From: Bacteriovorax sp. BAL6_X
Lineage (GTDB): Bacteria; Bdellovibrionota; Bacteriovoracia; Bacteriovoracales; Bacteriovoracaceae
DNA length: 64,000 nucleotides
Direction: 5' to 3'
Assembly (NCBI RefSeq): GCF_000443995.1
Contig: NZ_AUMC01000003.1
Location: 496,001 to 560,000, forward strand
The stretch's first letter is position 1, and each line of letters opens with the position of its first letter. Positions 25,565-34,147 of the stretch are shown piece after piece. The notes beneath the pieces were generated by a model that did no database searches, was not told the DNA's origin, and saw nothing but the letters and a program-made list of their open reading frames with translations. A program made the translations under genes and the position numbers.

Positions 25565-26338
25565 ATGAGAATTTTACTGCCAATTTTGATGGCGATGGGC
25601 TTTGTAAGCTGTTCTTCTGTGACAACGAAGGATGTTGACTACAAAGTAGGGGATAAGAGTTATCGAGGTTATATGGCCCTAACTGGAGATCAGGATAATA
25701 AGAAGCCAGGAGTTGTCGTTGTTCACGAGTGGTGGGGTCATAATGATTATGCGAGAAAGCGTACAGACCAGCTTGCTGATCTTGGTTACAATGCTATTGC
25801 CCTAGATATGTATGGAGATGGAAAAACGGCAGATCACCCAAAAGATGCAATGAAATTTTCATCTGAAGCCTTTAAGAACCCTACGCTTCTTAAAGCAAAA
25901 TTTAATAAGGCCGTAGAGCTTTTAAAAGATCAGCCAAGTGTCGATGCTGATCGCATTGGTGCTATCGGATACTGCTTTGGTGGTGCTGTTGTCCTCTTCA
26001 ACGCAACTCAGGGCGCAGACCTAAAAGGAGTGGTTTCATTCCACGGGTCTTTATCGGGTATTAAAAAAGTTACGAAAAACTCTAAAGCAAAGCTTTTGGT
26101 TATTAATGGGGCCGATGATCCGTTAGTAACTAAAGATGATATCACCAATTTCAAAAAGGTCATTAGAAGGTCGCAACTGCCAATGAGGTTTGTGAACCTT
26201 CCAGGTGCTACTCATGCCTTCACAAATCCAAAGGCAACGGAGAATGGAAAGAAATTTAATCTTCCTTTGGCCTATAATGAAAAGGCTGATAAAGAGTCTT
26301 GGGATTTAATGCGAGAGTTTCTACAAAATACACTTTAA
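25565..26338 (+). CDS. Dienelactone hydrolase-family lipoprotein
   Basis: A 257-aa alpha/beta hydrolase with a lipoprotein signal (MRILLPILMAMGFVSC; lipobox FVSC). The dienelactone hydrolase family Cys-nucleophile elbow is IGYCFGG, with catalytic Asp in GADDPLV and His in GATHAFTNP; the VVVVHEWWGHNDYARKR oxyanion region matches this family. The frame opens earlier with GTG, but AGGAGG 5 nt before the ATG at 25565 decides the start. Substrate unknown; the localisation suggests processing of an external or envelope ester. Followed by a strong terminator. Confidence 0.88.
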   Translation: MRILLPILMAMGFVSCSSVTTKDVDYKVGDKSYRGYMALTGDQDNKKPGVVVVHEWWGHNDYARKRTDQLADLGYNAIALDMYGDGKTADHPKDAMKFSSEAFKNPTLLKAKFNKAVELLKDQPSVDADRIGAIGYCFGGAVVLFNATQGADLKGVVSFHGSLSGIKKVTKNSKAKLLVINGADDPLVTKDDITNFKKVIRRSQLPMRFVNLPGATHAFTNPKATENGKKFNLPLAYNEKADKESWDLMREFLQNTL

Positions 26339-26340
26339 AT

Positions 26341-26375
26341 AAAAAAGGCCGCTAATTGAGCGGCCTTTATATATT
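26341..26375. terminator. Bidirectional intrinsic terminator
   Basis: AAAGGCCGCT (26343-26352) pairs perfectly with AGCGGCCTTT (26358-26367) around a 5-nt loop. A-rich and T-rich runs flank it, so it serves both the hydrolase gene and the convergent lipoprotein gene. Confidence 0.92.
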
Positions 26376-26390
26376 TTTTCTTTTTACTAT

Positions 26391-27644
26391 TTATTCACAA
26401 GCTGGAACTTCTACCCAAAATCTATCTGCATGGTAACCATCTAGCGTATAATCTTCAAAGCTAAATTGTCTTGTCAACTTCTCATCAACTTTGATTGTTT
26501 TCCAATTTGTTGTCACGGCGTTGTCACAATCAAGAGCGATATTTGCAAGATCAAGAGTTGCTAGGAATTTGTTCTTAAGTGGTAAGTTTACCTTACAAGC
26601 TTGGAAGCTTCCTTTTTCACCTTCTGTTGCACAAGTTGTTGCTTTATTTGTAGTAAGAACCATTAGGTTAGAATCTTTTCTAAAGATTGTAATATCTTGA
26701 GTGTCAGCATCAAAAGCAGTTCCATTGTTAACTAGTGCTGTCTTAATTGTTTCTTTTAGTTTTTCAATTTTATGACCTGTCTTGTGAAGGCCACAATCTG
26801 CTGGAGTGTTAGCATTGAACTTTGTCTGACATGCAAAGTTTTCAGCTAGTGCAACACCATCTCTGTCACTTACTTTAGTTCCAAAGTCCGCATCACCTTC
26901 AATTTTTCCGTGTAGCATACCTGCAACTTTTCCATCAACTAGTACCGGAGATCCCGTTGAGTTCCAGTCGATTGCACAGTTAGAAAGAACAAAGTTCTTT
27001 GAATCTTTTGATCCGTTAATTGTAGTTAGTAGTGAATCCGTTAGACCGTTACACTTCTTCTTTGCTCTTGTGTATTTACCTTCAGAAACAGCGTAGTTAA
27101 CTTCATACCCTTTTTTAAAACTTGTTAGTTCAAAAATCTTATTCTCTCCACCGAAGTTGATACCTTGGTTAGTTGTTTCAAGGAATCCTACTTTTGATTT
27201 CTGCTTTGTCGAAACAAGAACAATTTCTGAATATTTTTGGTTTTCAATTGAAGAGCAAGTATATGTAAAGCCTTTAAGGTCTTTGAAAGCAACTTCTGAA
27301 CAAGCTGAATCTAGCCAGTCTGAGTATGATTGATCTTTTTGTCTACTTGGAAGACATTTCTTAGCTGTTGCAATTAGGTTATCGCCTACAAAGAATGCCG
27401 CACATGTTTGAAGCTTTCCACGATTAAGTTTACCCATTAATAAAACTTGGTCGATACAACCATCTCTTGAGAAACGGTCACATACGAAATTAGCTCCTGC
27501 AACTTCTGATGCAATAGCGTCACCTTTTAGTCCTTGGCTATTAATAGTTGGCCCCTTGTCCTCATAAATACTTGAACGGTTACCACATGAAGTTAGGTTT
27601 AAAAGGGTTATGGCACTAACACCAAGAAGTAGAATTTTCTTCAT
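26391..27644 (-). CDS. Lipoprotein with a degenerate trypsin-like domain
   Basis: A 417-aa lipoprotein (KKILLLGVSAITLLNLTSC signal) with a trypsin-fold core whose catalytic positions look lost. The usual TAAHC box reads TAKKC (His replaced by Lys) and the usual GDSGGP box reads NSTGSP (Ser replaced by Thr), though flanking features such as CAAFFVGDNLIATA and VLVDGKVAGMLHG remain. Many Cys suggest disulfides. Start chosen at 27644 rather than 27680 because the signal peptide begins there, with GAGAGAG upstream. It is probably a binding or decoy pseudoprotease. Contrast the intact protease at 40831-41700. Confidence 0.65.
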   Translation of the reverse strand: MKKILLLGVSAITLLNLTSCGNRSSIYEDKGPTINSQGLKGDAIASEVAGANFVCDRFSRDGCIDQVLLMGKLNRGKLQTCAAFFVGDNLIATAKKCLPSRQKDQSYSDWLDSACSEVAFKDLKGFTYTCSSIENQKYSEIVLVSTKQKSKVGFLETTNQGINFGGENKIFELTSFKKGYEVNYAVSEGKYTRAKKKCNGLTDSLLTTINGSKDSKNFVLSNCAIDWNSTGSPVLVDGKVAGMLHGKIEGDADFGTKVSDRDGVALAENFACQTKFNANTPADCGLHKTGHKIEKLKETIKTALVNNGTAFDADTQDITIFRKDSNLMVLTTNKATTCATEGEKGSFQACKVNLPLKNKFLATLDLANIALDCDNAVTTNWKTIKVDEKLTRQFSFEDYTLDGYHADRFWVEVPACE

Positions 27645-27766
27645 AGATTGCTCTCTCGATAATAGGGTAAAAGTTGGCAAAATCTAGCATAATAAATATG
27701 AACAATGTAGTTCTAACTCAGCAAATATAATTTTTACAATTTGTCAGATGGTGTAGAATAGATAGT

Positions 27767-28144
27767 ATGAATATTATCTTTATCGACGGTAAGTGCTTAA
27801 TATGTAATGGCCTTGTCAAGATTATTTATCGAATCGATCACAAGAAGAGGGTTAAATTCTGTCACCTGCAGGACCCTAAAGCGCTAGATTATCTTCAACA
27901 AGATTTTGTTAAGAATCTCTCCACAGTTGTTTTCTATCAAAATGGTGAGGTTTCAACGAAGTCAGATGCCGCGATTGCGGTAATGGTAGAATTAGGCCAT
28001 CGCTATTTTAGGGTTTTTAAAATAATTCCGAGGCCACTAAGAGACTGGCTCTATGAAGTCGTTGCGAAAAATCGCTACAGACTTGGTAAGGAGTTAGAGA
28101 CTTGTCCAGTTCCTGATAAGGATTTAGCAAGTCGCTTTCTATGA
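27767..28144 (+). CDS. DCC-family thiol-disulfide oxidoreductase-like protein (DUF393)
   Basis: A 125-aa protein with the defining DGKCLICNG motif (Cys-x2-Cys) right at the N-terminus, followed by RVKFCHLQDP and a conserved YRVFKIIPRPLRDWLYEVVAKNRYRLG segment. This family is predicted to have a thioredoxin-like active site; a biochemical role is not established. No signal peptide. Its 3' end overlaps the convergent second rlmN by 6 bp. Confidence 0.85.
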   Translation: MNIIFIDGKCLICNGLVKIIYRIDHKKRVKFCHLQDPKALDYLQQDFVKNLSTVVFYQNGEVSTKSDAAIAVMVELGHRYFRVFKIIPRPLRDWLYEVVAKNRYRLGKELETCPVPDKDLASRFL

Positions 28145-29176
28145 GTCTTGTGATGTCAATTGTCCACAGGCCGCTAAAATATCATCGCCCTTTGTTGTGC
28201 GAACCATGGCGTGAAAGCCGAGCTCTATTAGGCCTTTTTTAAATTCTTCGACGGCCGCCATTTCTGGCCTCCTGTAAGGAGCTCCTGGAAATTCATTAAA
28301 TGGAATGAGATTAAAAATAACGGGCATCCCTTTTAAGAGTCGACCAATTTCTTCCACATGCTTCTTTGTGTGGTTTAAGTCGCGAATAATTAAGTATTCA
28401 AAAGTTAGGAATTGGCGCTTCATTAACTTGATCGTCTTAAGCTCATCTATTAATTTATCAATAGGGTAGGCTTTATTAAGTGGTATGAGCTCATTTCTTT
28501 CTTCATTAAATGGAGAGTGGAAGCTGAGAGCAAAGTTAACGCTTCCTAGCTCACTGAATCTTTTTATGCCTGGTAAGTATCCGGCCGTTGAAAGAGTAAT
28601 TTGTCTTGGACCTAATCCCATGCCTTCTTTTGTCTTTAGGATTTCAATGGCATCCGCAACATTATCTATATTATGGAGAGGCTCACCTTGTCCCATAAAG
28701 ACAATATTAGGAGCAGCTTGATGGCCTTGAAACTTCTCTTTGATATAGGCATAAGCTTGTAAATATTGAAGAATAATTTCTTTCTTCTCTAGCGAACGTG
28801 TTAACCCCTGCGTTCCTGTAAAACAGAATGAGCATTTCATAGCACACCCAACTTGAGAAGAAAGGCAAAGTGTATATTTCTTTTGAAAGGGAACACAGAC
28901 TGTTTCCACTGTTCGTCCATCACTAAGTTTAAATAAAAGCTTAACAGTCTTATCATCAACTGATTCTTGAATCTTAGCGATTTCAAGTAGGTCAAAAGAA
29001 TATTTTTCTTCTAATAGCGAGTAGAGTTTTTGAGGTAGACCAGTAATCTCTTTAAAGGATACTGCCCCATGCTTATAAACTTGGGTATAGATTGTTTGAG
29101 CATGGACTCCGGTAAATCCATGCTCAGTGATGAAGTCTTCAAGACTCGAAAGTGGGGTTGAAAAGAATGACTCTAT
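28139..29176 (-). CDS. Second RlmN-type radical-SAM methyltransferase with an apparent AUA start
   Basis: An RlmN homologue with CAMKCSFC, TGTQGLTRSLE, NIVFMGQGEPLHN and the terminal TKGDDILAACGQL. Starting at the first ATG/GTG/TTG (GTG, 28909) would remove about 89 residues that are plainly RlmN-like, including SFFSTPLSSLEDFITEHGF and AVSFKEITGLPQKLYSLLEE. The frame stays open upstream with no ATG, GTG or TTG. An ATA at 29174-29176 overlaps the upstream stop (TAATA) 8 nt after GGGG and gives 345 aa, matching copy 1 (346 aa). Alternatives are -1 frameshifting from the upstream gene, another rare start, a sequence error, or loss of the start. Confidence 0.72.
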   Translation of the reverse strand: MESFFSTPLSSLEDFITEHGFTGVHAQTIYTQVYKHGAVSFKEITGLPQKLYSLLEEKYSFDLLEIAKIQESVDDKTVKLLFKLSDGRTVETVCVPFQKKYTLCLSSQVGCAMKCSFCFTGTQGLTRSLEKKEIILQYLQAYAYIKEKFQGHQAAPNIVFMGQGEPLHNIDNVADAIEILKTKEGMGLGPRQITLSTAGYLPGIKRFSELGSVNFALSFHSPFNEERNELIPLNKAYPIDKLIDELKTIKLMKRQFLTFEYLIIRDLNHTKKHVEEIGRLLKGMPVIFNLIPFNEFPGAPYRRPEMAAVEEFKKGLIELGFHAMVRTTKGDDILAACGQLTSQDS

Positions 29177-29535
29177 TAGATCATCCCCATTTTCTTTGCT
29201 TGCTCCATCATTTGCTCGCGCTGCTCTGGAGACATATTCTGTAACATATCTTGCATTTTTTGTAGCTCTTCTGGCGACATTTGAGACATCATCTCTTGTG
29301 CCTTAGCATACATATCTTGCTGATTTTCAAATTTCTTCATCGTAAAAATGATTTTTTCTGGGCCAATTTCACTGTCGATCATTTTCTTTTCTCTTAGTTC
29401 TTCGAGAACCTTATTTAGGCTTAGGCCTTTACTATCTGCAACTTCATACATCTTTTCAGTAGGAAGAGATACCTTCTTTTCAGGGAAGCCATTGGCGCTT
29501 AAATTCTTGATAATTTGATCAATAAATTTTTCCAT
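29176..29535 (-). CDS. Small hypothetical protein with Met/Gln-rich C-terminal helix
   Basis: A 119-aa protein with no domain I recognise. The first ~70 residues look like a small mixed fold; the rest is a Met-, Gln- and Glu-rich helix with a repeated MSPEE/MSPEQ element (SQMSPEELQKMQDMLQNM then MSPEQREQMMEQ), like the STI1/DP-type motifs of co-chaperones, though this is only resemblance. AAGGA lies upstream of the ATG. Its TAA overlaps the presumed AUA start of the second rlmN gene, so the two are probably coupled. Confidence 0.7.
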   Translation of the reverse strand: MEKFIDQIIKNLSANGFPEKKVSLPTEKMYEVADSKGLSLNKVLEELREKKMIDSEIGPEKIIFTMKKFENQQDMYAKAQEMMSQMSPEELQKMQDMLQNMSPEQREQMMEQAKKMGMI

Positions 29536-29578
29536 TTCATCATCCTTTTCTTTGCTCGATTAGGTCATATTTAGTAAC

Positions 29579-30460
29579 ATGATGCGCATGAAAAACCAAG
29601 CTGTAGCAACGAAAGGCCCTGAGGGCTTTGAATATTTTTACTCACAAATGTGGGGACCCCGATGGAATTCACTTAAAGATTCTTTTACTAAGAAAGAAGA
29701 GAAGGCCTATCGTCGCAATAAATGGTTTTCAGGAGAATTTATTGATTCTGAAGAACTAATTGCTGGGGTGTATGCCAAGGGAAAAGTAACGGAGTCTAAA
29801 GATCTTAAGTCTCATTACGTGATGGATGCTGCCAGTGTTATTGTTGCTCGTAACCTCAAACCAACTCCTGGCTCCAAAGTTCTTGATATGTGTGCGGCAC
29901 CTGGAGGGAAGAGCTTAGTCCTATTTGAAGAAATGGAAGGTAGGGGACACCTGGTTCTAAATGAACTTTCACGTAACCGAAAAGAGCGTTTACGACGAGT
30001 TGTTTCAGAATATATTCCAGAAGAAATGAGAGATATTATTGATATCCGTGGTTTTGATGGCAATAAGTATGGGCTTAATTTAAAAGATGAATTTGACTTT
30101 GTTCTACTAGACGCCCCTTGCTCTGGAGAACGTCATACTTTAAACGATCAAAAATATCTTAATATGTGGTCAAAAAAGAGAACTAAAAATCTTGCTGGCC
30201 TTCAATATTCCCTACTTTGCTCTGCCCTTTTAACACTGAAAAGTGGCGGAGAGGTTCTCTACTCGACATGCTCTATTTCTAGTCTAGAAAATGATGAAGT
30301 GATTGCTAAAGTCTTAAAAAAGAGGGGCGATCAAGTTGAGCTTGTTCATGACTTAGATACTTTTGGTTTTGGAGAAAAAACTGAATATGGTATAATTTTT
30401 CTACCTGATAAAGAGGGGGCCATTGGTCCACTCTATATGTGTAAACTTCGAAAAAAGTAG
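29579..30460 (+). CDS. NOP2/RsmB-type RNA (cytosine-C5) methyltransferase
   Basis: A 293-aa SAM-dependent methyltransferase. The SAM-binding motif is KVLDMCAAPGGKSLVL; the family's two Cys motifs are DAPCSGE (release Cys) and YSTCSIS (nucleophile). A short N-terminal region lacks the NusB-like domain of RsmB, so it is closer to minimal NSUN4/RsmF-like enzymes. Target (rRNA or tRNA) is not evident. It starts 43 bp from the divergent small protein gene, and is 6 bp before the Kazal gene. Confidence 0.88.
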   Translation: MMRMKNQAVATKGPEGFEYFYSQMWGPRWNSLKDSFTKKEEKAYRRNKWFSGEFIDSEELIAGVYAKGKVTESKDLKSHYVMDAASVIVARNLKPTPGSKVLDMCAAPGGKSLVLFEEMEGRGHLVLNELSRNRKERLRRVVSEYIPEEMRDIIDIRGFDGNKYGLNLKDEFDFVLLDAPCSGERHTLNDQKYLNMWSKKRTKNLAGLQYSLLCSALLTLKSGGEVLYSTCSISSLENDEVIAKVLKKRGDQVELVHDLDTFGFGEKTEYGIIFLPDKEGAIGPLYMCKLRKK

Positions 30461-30466
30461 GTTGGT

Positions 30467-30844
30467 ATGAAATTTTTCTTGGCCCTAGTTCTTACTATAA
30501 ATAGTTATGCATTTAAATGTACAAAGGAATACCGTCCAGTTTGTGCAAATGGAAAAACTTTTGCGAATCGTTGCATGGCCCAAATGGTCGACGCCGCGAA
30601 TATTAAAGAAGGCCCTTGTTCTAAAGAGGGAAATAAAGCCGAAAATAAAAAACAATTAAGGCCACAATCAACTTCACCTATGAAGCCTCATCGTCCACAA
30701 GTAGAAGCTCCTTGTATCTGTACAATGATTTGGATGCCTGTGTGTGGAGTGGACGGTAAAACTTATGGTAGCGCTTGTAATGCTAATTGTGAAAAAGTGG
30801 AAATAAAACATCAAGGTGAATGTGAAAAGATTGAAACACACTAA
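30467..30844 (+). CDS. Secreted two-domain Kazal-type protease inhibitor
   Basis: A 125-aa exported protein (signal MKFFLALVLTINSYA) with two Kazal-like modules. Module 1 (about 17-51) has C-x7-C pattern EYRPVCANGKTFANRCMAQ and is short; module 2 (about 82-117) is canonical, CICTMIWMPVCGVDGKTYGSACNANC...GEC. A Pro/Lys-rich linker joins them. Kazal domains inhibit serine proteases by presenting a loop; the P1 region here is WMPVC-adjacent. In a bacterium that secretes trypsin-like proteases it may protect the envelope, which is inference. Lies 6 bp after the methyltransferase gene. Confidence 0.88.
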   Translation: MKFFLALVLTINSYAFKCTKEYRPVCANGKTFANRCMAQMVDAANIKEGPCSKEGNKAENKKQLRPQSTSPMKPHRPQVEAPCICTMIWMPVCGVDGKTYGSACNANCEKVEIKHQGECEKIETH

Positions 30845-30951
30845 AATTACTACAGATTTCCTTTAGACTTTCTCACGCTTTAGACTAACTTATGTTGTTT
30901 TTCTTAAGTTATTAAAATTCTGACCGAAAATATCTACTGGTTGGAGGATTA

Positions 30952-32541
30952 ATGAAAAACACGAATTTCAAAGTTAAGCTAATTTTATTATGTGTCTTTT
31001 TATCTGTTGTTAGTATTGTAATTAGTACTGTTTCATATTTTGGCGTAAGTGATTTAAACGGCCAATCAAATTTTTTTAGCGAAAATATCATTCCTAGAAA
31101 TTTATTATTAAGTGAAATGGATGTGAGTTATCAAAAAACACGAATTCAAGTCAGAACACTAGGGCTTAGTGACATAGATAGCGAAAATAGAAAAATAGCG
31201 ATTTCGAATACAATGGAAATGATTGAGAATTACGAACTCGCTGCAAGTAAATTACAAAAAAAAATTACAAATGCCGAAGAACAAAAAATCTTTGATGATC
31301 TTCAAGATCAGTGGGTGGACTTTAAGAAGGTTGGTGCCAGAGCGCTAGAGCTTGCACAAATTAATAATTCCGCAGCTAAAGCTGAACTACAAGAAATCTT
31401 CTTGGTTCATTGTCCTGAGGCTGCAGAAAATTATCAAAGAGTTTTAGATAAGTACAATAGCCGCTTATCGAAAGAAGTAACTTCTTCAGCTGCAGTTGTA
31501 AGTTCAACGGCAAGTCGCTTACAGTTAACAATTGTTATCGTTTCATTAGTTGGTATATTACTAGGTTTCTCTATTGGCGTAATATACGCTTCAAGTATAT
31601 CTAGAAAGATTAAAGCTACAATCTCTGCGCTTACTAATACATCTATCTCTCTTACGAAAAGTGCCAAGAGTATTGCTACAACTTCAAATGAACTTTCTTT
31701 GTCAAGTGAAAGACAAGATTCATCTCTTCAAGAGTCTTCAAGTTCTTTAGAAGAAATAAGCTCAATGGTGAGAATGACTGCTGATAATGCAAAGAAGTCT
31801 AATAATCTAGCTGAAGAGAGTTTAGACAAAGCCGCTGTCGGTAAAAAGATTGTAAAGAATATGATAGATTCAATGGGCAATATTGATGGAAATATCGATG
31901 TAATGGTTGGGGAATTTTCTGAAAATAACAAGAAGATGCTTCATATAGTAGAGTTAATAAATCAAATTGAAGAAAGAACTCAAGTGATTAATGATATTGT
32001 ATTTCAAACAAAGCTACTTTCGTTTAATGCTTCTGTTGAAGCCGCACGAGCAGGTGATGCCGGAAAGGGGTTTGCAGTTGTTGCGGAAGAAGTTGGTAAA
32101 TTGGCCCAAATGAGTGGTAATGCTTCAATTGAAATTTCGGAAATGGTTAGTACGAGTGTTCACGAAGTTAATTCAATTGTAGAAGAATCAAATATGAAAC
32201 TTTCTGGACTTGTTCAAAAAGTTAAAACTAGTGTTACTTCGGGTTCTGAAGTGGCCAGTCAATGTGGACAAATTCTTGAAGAAATTGTTTCAAGTGTAGA
32301 AAACGTTACCAACTCTATAACTGAGATAACATCTGCAACTTTTGAGCAGTCTAAGGGAATAACTGAACTTCAAGGCTCGATATCAAGTATAGATGTATCT
32401 TCAAAATCAAATACTGGTATTGCAAAGGGAGCGTCAAATATTGCAGATCAATTATTAAATGAAGTTAGCTTTGTAAATCGCTCTATTGGAGAGATTGAGC
32501 TTGTTTTCTTAGGTGAAGAAGAAAGAAAACAAGCCGCTTAA
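30952..32541 (+). CDS. Methyl-accepting chemotaxis protein
   Basis: A 529-aa chemoreceptor: TM1 (about 8-30), a 160-residue four-helix-bundle sensor region, TM2 (about 192-215), then a long cytoplasmic coiled coil with the highly conserved hairpin [40 protein letters not shown]. No obvious HAMP signature is seen. No C-terminal CheR-docking pentapeptide is present. The sensed ligand is unknown. Transcribed alone, with GGAGG 4-5 nt before the ATG. Confidence 0.93.
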   Translation: MKNTNFKVKLILLCVFLSVVSIVISTVSYFGVSDLNGQSNFFSENIIPRNLLLSEMDVSYQKTRIQVRTLGLSDIDSENRKIAISNTMEMIENYELAASKLQKKITNAEEQKIFDDLQDQWVDFKKVGARALELAQINNSAAKAELQEIFLVHCPEAAENYQRVLDKYNSRLSKEVTSSAAVVSSTASRLQLTIVIVSLVGILLGFSIGVIYASSISRKIKATISALTNTSISLTKSAKSIATTSNELSLSSERQDSSLQESSSSLEEISSMVRMTADNAKKSNNLAEESLDKAAVGKKIVKNMIDSMGNIDGNIDVMVGEFSENNKKMLHIVELINQIEERTQVINDIVFQTKLLSFNASVEAARAGDAGKGFAVVAEEVGKLAQMSGNASIEISEMVSTSVHEVNSIVEESNMKLSGLVQKVKTSVTSGSEVASQCGQILEEIVSSVENVTNSITEITSATFEQSKGITELQGSISSIDVSSKSNTGIAKGASNIADQLLNEVSFVNRSIGEIELVFLGEEERKQAA

Positions 32542-32549
32542 CTCAGAGG

Positions 32550-33350
32550 CTACGAAGAGGCCGAGTCATAGACTTGTAGTCCTCGCTCCCAAAGTTTTAA
32601 TAAGATAAACCAAAATACACCGGTGGCAACTACCATGATAAGAAGGTAGTGCCACTTATTCATATCTAATAAGAAATGAATAGGAGCAGAACCAACTAGA
32701 AGTATTGGAATAAGTGTCGAAAATACTCTCTTTGTCGTGACTCCATAAATAAGGTCCGGCCAGCGCGAAAGTTGCTGCATCTGCATCCTAAAAAAGTTAA
32801 TTCCAACACCTTCAACAAGCCAAAACATTGCACAGCTGATGACGAATTCAACGACAGAAAGCAGTGCAAGTGATAGGACTAACAGAATAGGAATAAGTGC
32901 CCATTGAAATATGTTAAAGCCGTTAATGTTTGCATAGTAACTGAAAACCGCAATTGCAGGAACTAGTGTAGGAATTGATGAAGGTCTTATATTGCGAAAG
33001 AAGACACTGAAGATCGAGCTAAGAGGTCTTAAAATTGTATAATCTAATTGACCTGACTTTAGATCATCACTGAAGCGCCAAAAATTCTGACTTAATATAA
33101 TCATATGAAAACCATCAACAAGTAAGACATAAGATAGAAATAGCATGAACTGATTTCTATTCCATCCCATAACCATATCCACGTGATCAAAGATAAAATC
33201 AACAGTAAAGTATGCTGAACCAAAGAACATTAGATCCATCATAACCATCAAAACAAAACTTGTACGAAAACTCATCGCAACTGCCGTACTTGTTGAGATA
33301 AACTTCTTATATACTGATAAGTAATGCTTTACTTCTGAACCAATACTCAT
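32550..33350 (-). CDS. ABC-2 type transporter permease (second subunit)
   Basis: A 266-aa membrane protein with six hydrophobic helices. The sequence (DDLKSGQLDYTILRPLSSIFSVFFRNIRP) resembles the permeases of the DUF990/COG3694 exporters that work with a NatA-like ATPase. It overlaps its partner permease by one base and is the last gene of a four-gene minus-strand run (SpoU methyltransferase, ATPase, two permeases). Substrate unknown. Confidence 0.85.
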   Translation of the reverse strand: MSIGSEVKHYLSVYKKFISTSTAVAMSFRTSFVLMVMMDLMFFGSAYFTVDFIFDHVDMVMGWNRNQFMLFLSYVLLVDGFHMIILSQNFWRFSDDLKSGQLDYTILRPLSSIFSVFFRNIRPSSIPTLVPAIAVFSYYANINGFNIFQWALIPILLVLSLALLSVVEFVISCAMFWLVEGVGINFFRMQMQQLSRWPDLIYGVTTKRVFSTLIPILLVGSAPIHFLLDMNKWHYLLIMVVATGVFWFILLKLWERGLQVYDSASS

Positions 33351-34147
33351 TACATCCCCGCCGCTGTATAAAGTCTAATTCCACGCTTCCATGTTAGAGT
33401 ACAAATGACGCTGACAAGAAGTAACCAAGGTCCTAAGACACTAAAGAAAGATGTATAACTCACGGCCTCTCCCATAAAGACTTTAATTGGATAGTAGGTT
33501 AAATATGGAAAGGGTGTATACATTAGGATCTCTCTAAAGAAGTCCGGATAAAGCTCTAAAGGAATAATTGCGCCTGAAAGAAATACTGTAATCATTTGTA
33601 GCATTACTCTTAAGATCCATGTCTCTTCTAACCAAAAGGCCATCACTCCCGTTAAGTATTGAAGGGAGAACCAAAAGAGGCTGACAAAGAGACAGACACC
33701 AACACCGTTTAGGAGTGTAGGGAGTTCGACACTTGGTAAAATACCAATTATTGAAAACAAGAATATTGCAAACCCTGTTACAAAGAGTTGAATAACTTGA
33801 AAGCCTATAAATGAAGCCGTGTGAAACTCCCAGAAGTTAAATGGATAGATGAGATAAGTAGAGATTCTTCCCATTCTAATATCAAGGGCCAGATTAAGTG
33901 CAGTGTGACCTTGGGCAAGTTGAGACACAACGAAGGCCCAAACATGGTAAGTTAGCATGGCCTTAAGTGTATAGCCTTTAATTGTATCACTACCGGTACT
34001 TTCAAAAATGGCCGTCCATAGATTGTACTTAATAAAAAGAAATACTAGTGCTGGTCCAATAATTTGAAGGAAGAAGTTAAGCCGATAGGCCGTGTACTTT
34101 ACAATGGATATCTTAATGGTTTGCCACCATTTTATAAGATTAGACAT
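33350..34147 (-). CDS. ABC-2 type transporter permease (first subunit)
   Basis: A 265-aa membrane protein with six predicted helices, the partner of the following permease. Features such as ALNLALDIRMGRISTYLIYPFNFWEFHTASFIGF are shared with COG4587-type permeases. It overlaps the ATPase gene by 8 bp and the next permease by 1 bp, so subunits are likely made in equal amounts. The three form a typical ATPase/permease/permease exporter. Confidence 0.85.
   Translation of the reverse strand: MSNLIKWWQTIKISIVKYTAYRLNFFLQIIGPALVFLFIKYNLWTAIFESTGSDTIKGYTLKAMLTYHVWAFVVSQLAQGHTALNLALDIRMGRISTYLIYPFNFWEFHTASFIGFQVIQLFVTGFAIFLFSIIGILPSVELPTLLNGVGVCLFVSLFWFSLQYLTGVMAFWLEETWILRVMLQMITVFLSGAIIPLELYPDFFREILMYTPFPYLTYYPIKVFMGEAVSYTSFFSVLGPWLLLVSVICTLTWKRGIRLYTAAGM

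Noticed and set aside
28139-28909. Treating the second rlmN as a 256-aa protein starting at GTG 28909
   Set aside because: It would drop about 89 in-frame residues that match the RlmN N-terminal domain and leave a 265-bp gap; the longer frame is uninterrupted to the preceding gene's stop.
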